Below are positions 39,421 through 51,138 of a stretch of 64,000 nucleotides of DNA, in pieces (the first letter of the stretch is position 1; every line of letters begins with the position of its first letter). Both the position numbers and the translations under genes were made by a program. Origin of the DNA: Smittium mucronatum (Eukaryota; Kickxellomycota; Harpellomycetes; Harpellales; Legeriomycetaceae); contig LSSL01000059.1 of assembly GCA_001953115.1 (NCBI GenBank), positions 1-64,000 of the forward strand, written 5' to 3'. The notes under the pieces were generated by a model. That model was not told the DNA's origin. It saw only the letters and a list, made by a program, of their open reading frames with translations, and searched no databases.

Positions 39421-42219
39421 GCTTAATTCAATATAAAATTTTACTTTCGTTTCAGCATTTATTTCTATGGCGAGTCTAAATGTAATTAAGTTCAAAATTC
39501 TTAGTAAATCGTGAATCATGATTCTGATCTTCAATAAAATAAAATTTCTGTCTAAAAATCAAAATAATACCTATTAAATTAAAAAAATAATATAAAAAAA
39601 CATTTTAAAATAATTATTCATCAAATTCACAAAATAAATAAGAATTTCAATATAATTTAAAAGGCATTGCTATATATAAATAAAAAGATCAAAATTTTAA
39701 TCTAAATTATGTTTTATAACTGTAATTTTATTTCAATGTCCTCATTTTTTATACTTTTTATACTTTTCATTTATGCGATATCCCCACATTTAGAAAATAA
39801 AAATCGGTATCTTCATAAATTGAAGCTTTATAATCTATTAGTCACATCTTAAAATTATTATAAAAACTAAATTTCTCTAATTTAAATAAAATTTTTTTTA
39901 CAAGTTTACCAATATAGTGTATCTTTATTTAGTTTTGGATTTTATTGGTTAAATTGTTTTTAGATAAATCATTTGTACATTTATAAAATTTCTCAAAGAT
40001 AAAAAAATTTACACGGGTTAAAAAATGATTTTATTTTTTGATGAAGCTATGTAAATTTTGATTAAAATGCATCTATTTTGATATTCATAACATTTCATTA
40101 AAAAATCCATTGATTGATTCGTTGACGTTTCAGAAGGTCCCAATCTCATTAAATAATGTTTAGTTATTTTTTTCCATCTAGATAAAATCTTTTTCTAGAT
40201 ATTTTTAAGATAATTTAAAACCAATACAAAAATAAAACAGCCTCTTTTTTGTGAAATTCATATATAGATAAGAATTTAATTATGGGAAATTATTATATTT
40301 TTAAAAAGTTTCAAGAAAGGCTTATCGTGATATAAAAAAAAATATGAACATAAGCAACATACTAATATAAATTGAAAAAAATCCGGACTGTTTATTTGCT
40401 ACATGAGCGATTTATACATCTTTTTTATGCTATAAATACTAAAAATTAATATAAATTTATTTGATAATATTTTATTTTATAAGGATTAATAATACCTAGT
40501 CGATGGTAGTTTAAAAAAATTAGAAAAAATCTTATATTTTTAAAAATAGGCGATCAAAAAAAATCCAAAAGTCTAAGAATTTTTAAGCCAAAATGACTAT
40601 TTTTCAACTAACTATAAATATCATGGCGATTATACACGAAATTTAATGATTTTATCATATAATTTAATCGCTGTATCTTATAATTAAAATTGCAGAATTA
40701 CAAAAAAAAGTTGAAATAGATCATTTTTCCATTTTTTCACTATAATTGTAGAGTTTTATTGATAAGAAATTTGAAACCCCAATAAATTCTAATTAGTGAT
40801 ACTAAATTGATACAATTTAATATTTAATATTCGCAAAAATGCTATTAAATAAAACATCCAATTTTAAAAAACTATGCTAAAAGCTATAACTTAATAAAAC
40901 TTGAAATATATAAATAAAAAATATTTTAGATAGCAATTGTTAGAAATTTTAAAAATTAAATTCATTATAATAAAATGTCTTAGTTTTTTGGGATTTGGAA
41001 AAAGATAATGGTTAGAGGGAGAGAGGGAAAGTTGAGATGTGAAATGTGAAATGTGAAAGTTGAAATAGATACTACATAATTTGACAATATTTCTACCCTA
41101 CTCCTAGTCATAAAACTTTTAACCTTTGATTAAACGAAATTTTCTTCAATAATTATTACAATAAGAAAGAATAACCCTCCATTCCTTTTCATGCTATATA
41201 GTTTTTTTTAAGAATTACTGACATAAAAATCCCTGCGTGATGCATCAAATTTTACAAATATGTTAAAAAAATTTACAAAAATCGATGCGCTTTTTATTGA
41301 GTTAATAATTAGATTCTCAATATAAGTAACAATTTATATTACTTATGATCATATAGTATTTTTTAAGCTCCAAATCAGAATTTTTCGTGTAGATATTTTT
41401 CTTTATTTTTTGATAATAATTAATATCCAATATTTGTAAAAACATTTAATCCCAGAGTATTTTATTACATATCAGAAAGATTGGCACACTTTTTTATTAA
41501 TTTTTATTTTACCCTAAAATTTCACTAAGGTATTTTTTTTTAAAATATAAGTTTTTTTTTTAGGATTAATGTTTCGTTTATTTAACCAATCAAAAAGATA
41601 AGTCTCATATTATCCTTTCAAAACTTTATTTCTATAGTTTTGTTATTTTATTCTTTGACAGCTAATAATTTAAAGTATGTTTTTATAATCAAATATATAA
41701 AATACTAAAATTTATAATAAAAAAATAAAAAAGACCCCCTTTCCAAAAACTTAAGATGTTTACAAATTTATAAGGCTGCTTAATACCAATGATTAACTTA
41801 GCTTTCAACCACCTTCACTATTTGTTGGATAATGTCAATAGTGGTAACAAACTTGATAGATTCGGTTAAACCCTTTTTTGGGAGCTATTTCTACCCAATT
41901 AACATTTATTAAATTTCTTTTTAGTGTCTGATTGCTAATAAGACATTGGGAGGAGACATTTTAATTCCGACACAGATCTCAGCGGAGACTAAAAAGTTAA
42001 ATACGAATCCATTTTAATCGGTTTTTTATTGTTTGCTAAAAAAATTAATAACAAATAATCATGTAAAACGAGGGTTAATTGTAGCAAAAAAATAAGTGTT
42101 AAACGCAGAAAAGGGCTTAAATGCTTTTATTTACAATAAAATTCCGTGATAAAAAAAATTACAAAATATCAGCATTTTTAGAGATAATATATTACTCTAT
42201 TGGTCTTCATTCATGATAT
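39421..42219. other. Spacer, no gene assigned
   Basis: Mostly low-complexity A/T. A short GAAATGT-type tandem lies near 41035-41060. The piece 41770-41990 is less AT-rich and has short coding-like frames on both strands (for example FVTTIDIIQQIVKVVES, minus), too broken to assign. At 42134-42155 there is an inverted copy of the edge motif of repeat family A. Confidence 0.4.
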
Positions 42220-42391
42220 TTAACCTTTTCCGGGCCAAAATTTAAGCCTCAAATATACTTGTGACATTAATGTTTTTAAATTGCTCCCAAATTATTGATT
42301 CATCCAATAACACACAATAATGTTAGTATAATGAAAATATTATGCAATTAGTGAATTAAATATTTTTCACATCTGCCCCTGAAAAGGATAA
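42220..42391. mobile_element. TTAA-type MITE, copy 3
   Basis: This 172-bp element runs from TTAACCTTTTCCGGGCC to, inverted, TTATCCTTTTCAGGGGC. It aligns with 32302-32472 and has the same length. No coding. Confidence 0.5.
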
Positions 42392-42460
42392 GGAAATAGG
42401 AGTATGTCACCCTAACCGATATAATCTAATCAGGAATTTCTCAGGTTCATAGCGCAAAGT

Positions 42461-42740
42461 TTTTTTGTGTTATGTAATTTTATTTTAAGATAACTTAATT
42501 AAAAATTATAATATTGTAATATGAGAAAAAGAAAAATAATTATAGAAGAAACTATCATCCTAACTAAAATATGCTCCTCTGCCGATCTACCGGCTGCGTA
42601 CCTACGGATAAAGGGTGTAACCCACCAACCGAAAGATCCCCTTTAGAATTGACTAAAATGAATATATGGCTAAAGTTTAACGTCTATGAATTAATCTCTT
42701 TTTCAAAGAACGATATTTAATTTAAGTTATCGAGCTCCTA
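42461..42740. mobile_element. Repeat family A, split copy, left part
   Basis: Aligns with the first ~280 bp of 25150-25770: TTTTATTTTAAGATAAC, then TACCGGCTG, GTACCTACGG, CACCAACC, and GAGCTCCTA at the break. The rest of the element resumes at 43812. Confidence 0.55.
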
Positions 42741-42968
42741 TTATGTAAACAGCCAATCAGATGGAAATACCGAATCTTTTATATTTTCCAATGTCCACAA
42801 AGTTCTTATCGGTTAAGACCGGGAATTTGATATAAAATGTAAAGGCAAATCTTTTTAGAAATGATTAGGCTTTTCAAAATATTGAAGTTCCGAGTTTTCT
42901 AAGCCCTTAATTGCTTATCTTGCTATATCCAATTCTTAGTATCTTATATAAGTACATAATCTTAGTAC

Positions 42969-43773
42969 TGTCGGAAGCGGATTCCCTATACCAGTTAGAC
43001 CTCTACAAGTCATCGCTCCTAAAATGGTGTTGGTAGGCCAAAGAAGAGGCAAAACTAAGCGAAATACTGCTAGCACACTATACGCCCTCACCCAGAAGAG
43101 ACTTTAGGGCAGGTATTGCTCCATTAATCCGCCTATCCACACTTTGCCCATTGCTCCCTGTACTTACAGCACTAAGTGTTTGTACAGACCCCACGGTAGG
43201 AATAAAGGGCGAAAACATTACCGGGGGGTTGGAACCGGAACCTAAAGAAAGACCCAATAAAGAAGACAAAAGGTCCTTCATAACTGGTTCTCCCTCCAAG
43301 TTGACCGATGGGTCTAAGTCTTCACTTAGCTCAAGGGCATCAATAGATATTGATGCCGAAACATAGCTATCCCTATCCTCTGACGCCTCTCGCCAAGTGT
43401 CCGCCTCCGGGGAAAACCCATAAGGGTAAGCACCGGTCTCGACCAACTCATGGTTGCGCATAACCATGACCACAACACTATCTAAGCTATTGCCTTCACT
43501 AAGCAAAAATATGCCAACTAAATAAAACTGGACTAACGGGTAATGATCTCAGTCCACGAAAGAGGAAAAAATAAACTAAACACTCAAAGCCAACTACCGG
43601 TAAAACGCAAACGAACAATATAAAAAAAATTTATATTTGAATACGAGCAAAACTAACTAGACCATAAAACCAACTTAATAAGTGACTATTACAATCCTTG
43701 AGCGTTCCAAGACTGGCAGAATATAAATGGGGCGTAGCTTCATCTAAGACGCAAATGCCGTCATACCACTTGA
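42969..43773 (-). mobile_element. LTR-like element, copy 2 (805 bp)
   Basis: The element starts TGTCGGAAGCGG and is flanked by perfect 4-bp copies of GTAC (42965-42968 and 43774-43777). It is a full-length relative of 34670-36016. On the minus strand it shows a TATA-like CATTTATATTCTG near 43722, then a leader and a reading frame to its end. It sits in the interval that splits a family A copy, so it is a later insertion or part of one. Confidence 0.65.
43078..43506 (-). pseudogene. LTR-embedded gag-like frame, copy 2
   Basis: This 142-codon frame is homologous to the frame in copy 1. It contains HELVETGAYPYGF, EDLDPSVNLEGEPV, SSLLGLSLGSG and NGQSVDRRI, ending at TAG 43078-43080 after LLGEGV. 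Past that stop the frame continues with CASSISLSFASSLAYQHHF and, after a second stop, SNWYRESASD at the element boundary. Where this copy has stops the other copy has sense codons, and the reverse. The ancestral frame therefore probably ran across the LTR end into an internal region that is missing here. No known domain is visible. Confidence 0.5.
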
Positions 43774-43811
43774 GTACCTAATCCCCCTTTAGTATAGCTG
43801 ATACATAGTTA

Positions 43812-44132
43812 GAGTCTACCTCTAACAGGATTAAATAAATTAGGAATCTACCCAATCGTTGGCTAGATCGAAATAGCTTTCATGCTAATGGCTGTTAGGT
43901 TCTGATATTAGCCCAACTGTCGAACGCTGGACTTGTGTACAAGACTATGTCTCAGCTGTGCTAAAAGATGGTTTCCTCCTGTTTAGAAACGATCCTCCCC
44001 TGGAATCGTTGTGCGCTGTCTCCGCTACTTCCAACCAATAATAGTACAACTCTGTGTGATATTTTAGTATTCTGTACTTTTCGAAGTACACTACCTATGC
44101 TCCTAAACTACGGTAAGGCATTTCACTCTTAA
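43812..44132. mobile_element. Repeat family A, split copy, right part
   Basis: Aligns with the second half of 25150-25770: CTCTAACAGGATTAAATAAA, GTCGAACGCTGGACTTGTG, ACTATGTCTCAGCTGTGC, GGAATCGTTG, the TGTACTT...AAGTACA hairpin and CACTCTTAA at the end. Confidence 0.55.
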
Positions 44133-44284
44133 TAATTCTATAGAGCACAGTAGTCATTTTTCATTCCGATTAGTCAAAAATTGGTTTTTTTGGTTTAATA
44201 ATTCATTCAGAGTGTCTTATCGACAAAATTTTTTTGTAATATAAATCTCGTTTCGAAACCGATATTGGGCATAAAATAATGGCC

Positions 44285-44321
44285 CAATTTGGCCCACAGC
44301 CGGGAAAGGGCTAAATAAGGG
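44285..44321. mobile_element. Single MITE-like terminus
   Basis: Read inverted, this ends TTAGCCCTTTCCCGGCTG with GGGCC following, like the termini at 32302 and 42220. No matching left end was found, so it may be truncated. The 44322-44981 stretch to the INTS8 start has no gene; it is the likely upstream region of INTS8 but I see no clear promoter motif. Confidence 0.3.
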
Positions 44322-44981
44322 GGGTGATTGAGAAGACGTATAGGAATGAGTTAATCTATACCAGTTAAAAAAAAAATTCTGAGATGGTTGAGCCCCTAGA
44401 AAGAGTCATCCTCTATTATGATAAATAAAATGGAGGATTTTTTTATGAAGAGTTGATATTTTCGTCACTGCTTTCCTAAAACAAGCTGTCATTGTTTGTA
44501 AAACTTATGTGCTAACATAGTTCGAACCGTTCGCGCGGGTAGTACTTCAAACTGCACAGATTCTAATTTGACTTTTTTTCGCTCTAGATTCGGTTTGATC
44601 ATATTCTTTCACTTCAAAATCATTGAGTTTAAGCGCTTCTATCTATCCAAAGTGGGGCAGGATCGACGGAATTTTAGTATTAATCATCTCCATAGATCTA
44701 TTACACAATAATCTAAATTAAGAAAAGGTATTCCGCGTTTAGATGGACTCTATTTTTCTTAATTTAATTTAACTTTATAAAATTGGTTTTATTGACTAGA
44801 TTTTAGGAATTGAGTTATCCAATAAGATTATAAAACTTAATAAGTGTTCTCTGATGAAATAATCCATGTATTGGTTAAAGTATTGGTTTGTTTTAATTTC
44901 TACTACGAGAATCTTTCAGGCAATTTTCCATATTTTACCTTTTTGTTGCTATGTTCATATTTTCATAATACTAAACATAAT

Positions 44982-47900
44982 ATGAATTGGTTAGATTATA
45001 CTATCAGACCTGAAAAGATATATGAAGATGTAAGACTAAAATATTCTACAAAAACGCTCTCTTTCTGCTTATTATCAGCAAAGATTTATTTCATGACGTT
45101 TCTACTTTAATTAACTAGTTTGCCCCAGAAATTATTCCAAATGGCGGGAATCATTCAAAATATTCCATAGCCTGTGAGCTTTTGCAAAATTTAGCCAATG
45201 TGAAAAATATTGGCACTCTAACCTTGAATGAATCCATTAGTCTCCAGCTTGGGTTGTCAACAACTGATTTTCCTGAAAATGAAATCGGTAAAGTTTCCGA
45301 TGAGTTTACAGAATCCTTGTTTGGACCTTCCACTCCAGAATCCCCAAGACCATCTAAATATCTGGAAAATTCGGAAAATTCTCCTGACATCAATTTTGGT
45401 AAAAAGAATTGTCTTTTTTTACTACAAACCACTCTGTTTTTTTTTTTCAAAAAATTATTGTTTATTTTTTTCGCATTTTTTCAAGATTTTCATGTTTAAT
45501 TTTAAATTACTTGATACAGAAAAACATATTTTATTTCTAATTGTTATTTTTTTTTTTAAAAAAAAAAAATAGATTCAGAGAAGAGTAGCAAATATTTCGA
45601 TAAGCCTATCTACCAATTTTCAATGTTTAGACGTGACATCAATTCCGGTTTACCTTATGAAAACATTTCGTCTCTTCTGAGTTTTATCAATCAAAACTCG
45701 CTTGCTAAAAAAAGATCTTTGAGATTTCTAAATATCTCTTGCGAGCTTATAAGATTGGTTCGAATAGATGAGCCTGAAATAGAAGAGAATGTTCATTCTG
45801 CTGTCCGTCATGTGCTATTTATGTATCTTTTAGAAAGCTCAGATCCAAATTCGAATCGAAATGTTTTTAACAAAGATGCTGGTTTTGTTTTACGTTCGCT
45901 TGAGCCTGAAAACCCAAACAGACTTGCATTATCGAAGTTTTCTCAGTATTTATATCACAGGTGGATTGTCCGCTCTTTTTATAGAGAGAACTCCATGTCT
46001 TTTGATTTTAATAAGTCTTTTTCTGACCAAATTTCCGAAAATGTCTTGGATGAAAACTCTGAAAAATTATTCAAATTTCTCATGGAAAAGGATTTTTCAA
46101 ATATCGGAATATCCTTTTTCTCTGCTGCTTCTTCATTCTATGACCTGGGGCGGTTTTATTTTTCTAAAAACAAATTCGGTAAGGCTTTACTTATGTTTGA
46201 AAAATCCCTGAATTTGGATGTATCCATTTCAAGTTATTCTAACCAAACTTTGGCTCGAATTAATTGTGAAAGTGGATCTATTAATGACTACGTTCTTACG
46301 TGTAAAAAAATAACAAACATTAACAAATCAATAAATGCAAATCAATATAGCTCAAACAACGTTTATGGTCACGACATTCAATCACAAAACACCTTTGATT
46401 CATCCTTAGAATTTTTTAATAATTCAAGAAATGTCAGGGATTCTCTCGGAAAATCCACTTCAATAATATTCCCTCGTTTAAATGAAAATATAGTTTTTTC
46501 TATCCCAATCGAATCATATTTTTATAGCTCATTGGAGAATTTTCTCAAGAATGGATCAAAGTATTTTTTAGATGGAGTTTTTTTTGACACTAGTTCTAAA
46601 ATAACCGAGATATCTTACCTAAATTCCATTTATAGCAAGGGGATAGATTTTCTTTATCAGGAAAAATACTATGAAGCTTCCATTTTCTTCATAACATCAA
46701 CCGAGCTCTCAAAAAACAATGAGATTTTTTCATTTCCACGTAAAAATTTACTAGAAATTATACCAGATCATGGCTCATACGCTCGAGACATCGAAAAACT
46801 TTCAAACTCTTATTTAAATCTGGCAAAAGCCCTACTATCTACTCAGAAATTTTTTTATCAAAACTCCAGTTATGATTTATCCACTTCTCAAGCTGTAATG
46901 AACAACACCATTACTTCCTTTTATGGATCACTAATTGACTTAAAACTTGAATCTAAAGAAACAGAAATTGTTCCTCTAAAGTTTCTGTACCTCGAAAGAC
47001 TGGCATTGAGCTCTATGTGTCTCAACGATCAGGAGCTATTTGTATTCATTATTGAGCGTGTTGCATTAAACCCTCAGTTACATCGACAAATTCATGAACC
47101 TGATGCACCACAATTAAAGGTCTACTCTGGGCTATTCTTCTTAAAGAACATTTTTTCTAAATATGGGATATTAAATTTCGGAAAACGCTCTATTGAACTT
47201 CAATACAATCTTCTCTATAAAAAGTTTTCGGAAAAATCTTTATCCAATACCTTTATTAGTGATGTACGCGCTCATTATTTACGTATTTTGGATAATCTTC
47301 TGATTTTGTCTGATTTTAATGGCGGAGAGTTTGATTTCACTGAGTTTTTTTCTCACATGAATGATCTTGGGGTTTGGATAATGTTATGTGGCCTTATTTC
47401 CGGGACAGTGTTTTCAATTATTCCTATGGACAGTGATATTAAAATCAACAATTTCGATTCCTTTGGGGTACTTCATTTATTTTCTCTAGATGACGCTTCC
47501 TTGAAAATAAAAATGGGATCTTTTGGGAAATTATCTTCTATAAAAAATTTTAATTCAAACAAAAACAATGAAATATACCGAAAAACCAATCTTTTACCTA
47601 TCATAATAACTGATCTCAACGCTACTGAAAGCGATAAAAGTGTAATCGATAATGGAAAATCGAATCAAATATTTTCACCAAAAGGGATAGCAATTCTAAG
47701 AATACTATCGATATTAAATAATGAGATTATTAAATTTTGCCATAGCTTTGTACCATCTATTCTGCTAAAATGTGACCTACTGTGGACAGTGTCAAGGCTA
47801 AAAATAAATGAATACAACCTGTTTAATTATCCTAAACCCCCATTTCCTGAAACTATTATAGATATTCCCTTCACTAAAAAATATAAATCTAGAATTTCTA

Positions 47901-48958
47901 ACTCTACTAGATTACCTAAAAGACCTCTTTTTGCTTATGAATGCACTCTTGATCCTGTATCAGGCCATTCCAACTCAACTTATTTTTCAAAAACGATAAA
48001 AAACTGCAACATTAAAATCTTTGTTCGGGAATTTCTAGAGTATATCTATGCTATCACTGAAGGATTTAACCCGATATATCTAGTTATTATTCTCAGTCAA
48101 ACAAACAATGTGTCTAGAATGTTTCCTAACTTACCACAATCCTCTAGTGCTGAAATTTTCATAAATGATGAAAATCCAAAAGATATTCCAATTCAAGCTA
48201 CCTCTCAAATTGCTCAGAGATTTTTAATTGATAGAGGATTTGAAATATCCATGATACGTCATAGACTTCCATCATTGATTGAAAGTTTAAAGGCCGACAA
48301 TCTACCCCTGTGTGTTTCTGCACTTTTACAATTTCCTCAATACAATCCTAGAGATCCTTCATTCGAACTATCTCCTCAAAAAGTTGCTTACCAAGATCTA
48401 TTTTGCCAGATAGACCATGCAATTCTTATGAGACAATTTAGCTTCATTACATGTTCTTTTCTATGGGACTTTTCAGCAATCCAATATGCTAACTTTTCTT
48501 TAAGAAATAACAGGGAAAATTCTATTTCTTCAATAGAAAAAAATCATCACAAAAATGTAATCAACCCTTCATACGAATCTGACTATTCAAATAGCATAAC
48601 CAAAACATCAATATTCCCTGATGATTTTAAAAATTCATCACTTCAATCCTATATCTATGAGTTTGGAATTTCTCAATCCTTGGGATTTCCTGATAGTTAT
48701 TTTGATTTAAACAAGGACTCACCCCTTAAAAATATAGATTTATCTTTCATTCCTGATACACGCGCAGTTGAGGAGTTTTCAAAAAGCTACGATTATGGAA
48801 ATATTAACATGATTAAAAATAATTATCTCGATATCGACCAATTTGACCTTTTTGATCCTCAACAAGCTCTTTCTTTTGAAGATATTTTCGATTACAAACT
48901 ATCATCTGTTAAAAGTCTTTTTGACTGGATGATGCTACATTATACCTGTAAAAATTAA
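44982..48958 (+). CDS. INTS8-like: Integrator complex subunit 8-like protein
   Basis: Integrator cleaves and attenuates nascent RNA polymerase II transcripts; INTS8 helps recruit PP2A to it. Model: exon 1 44982-45029, exon 2 45119-45398, exon 3 45573-48958; about 1237 aa against ~995 in human. ATG 44982 is the only ATG in its open frame. Matches to animal INTS8 in order: MNWLDYTIRPEKIYE (human WFEF region), a helical stretch KKRSLRFLNISCELIRLVRI, LYHRWIVRSF, the TPR-like FYDLGRFYFSKNKFGKALLMF, VREFLEYIYAITEGFNPIYL, and near the C-terminus LIESLKADNLPLCVSALLQF and LWDFSAIQYANF (human IWDVTILEYLTYL). A low-complexity Asn/Ser-rich tail follows. Assignment rests on these recalled matches; a profile search would settle it. 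Confidence 0.8.
45030..45118 (+). other. Intron 1 of INTS8-like gene
   Basis: This 89-nt intron has a strong donor GTAAGA and acceptor ATTAACTAG, phase 0. The acceptor forms the in-frame TAG that would otherwise close exon 2. Splicing joins IYED to FAPEIIPNGG, which aligns with the region following the human WFEF motif. Confidence 0.75.
45399..45572 (+). other. Intron 2 of INTS8-like gene
   Basis: This 174-nt intron starts GTAAAA and ends AAATAG, phase 1, and is strongly T-rich. The split codon G|AT restores Asp between SPDINF and SEKSSKYFDK, linking exon 2 to the long exon 3. Confidence 0.75.
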
Positions 48959-49481
48959 AAAAGACTATTTTTACTTACTAATGCGTTATCTTACTGGGAA
49001 CTATTTTTTTATACTTGTAATCAATGGGAAAGAAAGGCATTCTTTTCTCTTAAAATATTTTATTACCATTTTTATATGTGCTATTCAATTACCTGATATT
49101 TTATTTGCAGACGATGTAACTTTAAAATCACCTATTTTAAAAATACCCCTTTTAAAATTCCAAGGTAGTGTAATCCATTTAATTTTACTTTCTTTTTATA
49201 TTTATGTTCTTCGTCTTTTCTTTATATTTATTGTAGTCCTCGTATTGCTTTTTTGATCTTGGATATGCCAATTGTTAGATTAATCGGGGAAGGTATTAGG
49301 TCAGCTTTATTTTATCCCCAGCTGTATGGTGGTGGGTTTTTTTAATTCATTTGAACCAATTTTGGTAGCATCACTGAGAGGCTTTATATTATATTCGCAA
49401 TTTTATAGATTTTGAAAATTTTGCTAAAAAAATACGATTATTTTTAGGGGAAATCGCAAAAATAGACATGATTTTGAAAGC

Positions 49482-49953
49482 AATTGCAAAAATAAACATG
49501 ACAAGCATATTTTCCTGAATCGGATAGATTGATTTGGATAGAAATATTTTCATCTAACAAATCTTCAGATAAAATTATGAGTCTTTAAATTTATATTATG
49601 GCAAAATTATAATGTCACAAATAAATATGCTATTATTAACTGGACCAAAATCACAGAATCGAAATAATAATTAAATGTCCCCCATTAATGAATATTAGGC
49701 TACCATCACAATAAATTAGAATATTTCAATAATTTAATATTTTACCCAATAAAATAGTTGCATATGAAATGTGTTTAATTTTATCGATTGGGCTGAAAAA
49801 ACAAAAATTAATTTGTAAAACGATATGCATTTATGGTACTAAATAAGCGAATATATTTCAAATCAAACGTGATATAAAAAAAAATATCAAAATCCATCAA
49901 AATGCAGGCTTAATTGAAATAAAAAGACATTAAGTTATATCCTTAGTTTTACT
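49482..49953. repeat. Left terminal inverted repeat
   Basis: 472 bp, the reverse complement of 52189-52660 with about 12 mismatches and no clear indels. It contains no reading frame. Its inner end is CCTTAGTTTTACTT. Confidence 0.9.
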
Positions 49954-50190
49954 TAAAAAAAATAGTGATTGAGAAATTTGCGGGGTTTATATTAATCTAT
50001 ATGTTTTTTTTGTGATTTATTTTACTATTGGTTTATTTCACGCATTAATGATAATTCTGTGATTTTTAGATAAAAGAGTACAAATAAAAATTTGATCACT
50101 CCACACCTATCGTATTTATTTATATATATCAAAAACTTTATTAATTTTTGAATAAAAAATCTAAAATAAAAATTTTAAACATCTTTTTAA

Positions 50191-51138
50191 AGCTCATCGG
50201 TAACAATAATTTCAGATAGCAATTTCCAGAGGTTAATAGATAGAGCTCAAGTAATTGATGCTATAAACCGAGATGATTTAGAAGTTGAAAATGCTTTTGA
50301 AATGGTGACAACTGAAAATGATAAATATTTTGAAAAATTCTCTGAGGAAGAACTGAAGACTTTAACGAAATTTAATTTTAATTCATTTAGCAATATATTC
50401 GCTTTGTTAAATGCTGATCTTTCCAAAATAAGAATTGAAAAGAGTAGAAAAATCAAACTTTCACTTAAGGATTCGTTGATGGTATTTTTATCCTATTTAA
50501 AGGTATACCCAAAATTTTCTTCTTTGGGTCTGTCATATGGAATGAATTCAGGCTCAACACAAAGATTGATAGTGAGGGTATTAAATGCTATTAAAAAAAA
50601 AGATCAAAAAGGAGTTTTTAGTTGAAATAAATAAGTCCAAAAAATATCTTCAAAGCCTGTCTTTCGCTTACTATCCAGATGCTGCATTAGTGATTTATGC
50701 ATCTATCTAAGAGTGCTCAAGATTTACCACAGATTTCCAAGTTTCCAAAATATTATTTTGTACAAAGCATAAGAAATACTGTGTGAAATGAGAGTTCGCT
50801 CACAATCCAGATGGTAGAGTGATAATGGCGAGAAAAATAATTTTTGGCTCGATTCATGATTTCAATACATTTTTAGGAAGGTTAAATATATACAAAAAAA
50901 TTATTTTGAAAACTCAGGAGGAACTTAGCCTTGATAAACCGCAATTTTAGTCCATTATAGAAGATTTAGGATATATCGGAATGAATAGGTATTTTCCTAG
51001 TATACTACCAGTAAAAGGGAAAAACTTGAACCAATTGTATTACAATAACAGTTTAAAATTATCGAGTTTTAGTATCATTTGTGAAAAGTATTACGGTGGA
51101 CTAAAGCAACTTTGGGGCGCTGCAAGAATGAAAATATG
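50191..51138 (+). pseudogene. IS5/Harbinger-like DDE_Tnp_4 transposase, broken
   Basis: The N-terminal part (50191-50625) is open and holds a helix-turn-helix: SLKDSLMVFLSYLKVYPKF, LGLSYGMNSGSTQRLIVRVL. One frameshift near 50605 leads into the catalytic part. There PDAALVIYAS gives the first Asp, FAHNPDGRVI follows, EDLGYIGMNRY takes the position of the family GDxGYxG block, and CEKYYGGLKQLWG carries the Glu (family ENxFGRLK). Three in-frame stops (TAA, TGA, TAG) interrupt it. Each could arise from CAA, CGA or CAG by one C-to-T change. The second Asp block reads ED rather than GD. It is dead as written but only lightly damaged. Confidence 0.8.

Noticed and set aside
44510..44560. GTTCGAACCG near 44521 as a possible tRNA B box
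   Set aside because: The bases on both sides do not form a T stem and no A box or cloverleaf can be drawn.
44844..45110. 88-codon frame upstream of INTS8 starting at a GTG
   Set aside because: It contains INTS8 exon 1 but begins without ATG and runs into intron 1. The supported start is ATG 44982.
48981..49256. 91-codon hydrophobic frame just after INTS8, containing LFADDV like a reverse-transcriptase active site
   Set aside because: FADD alone is not enough. The rest shows no RT motif and has the Ile/Leu/Phe bias of AT-rich non-coding DNA; it is probably INTS8 3' flank.
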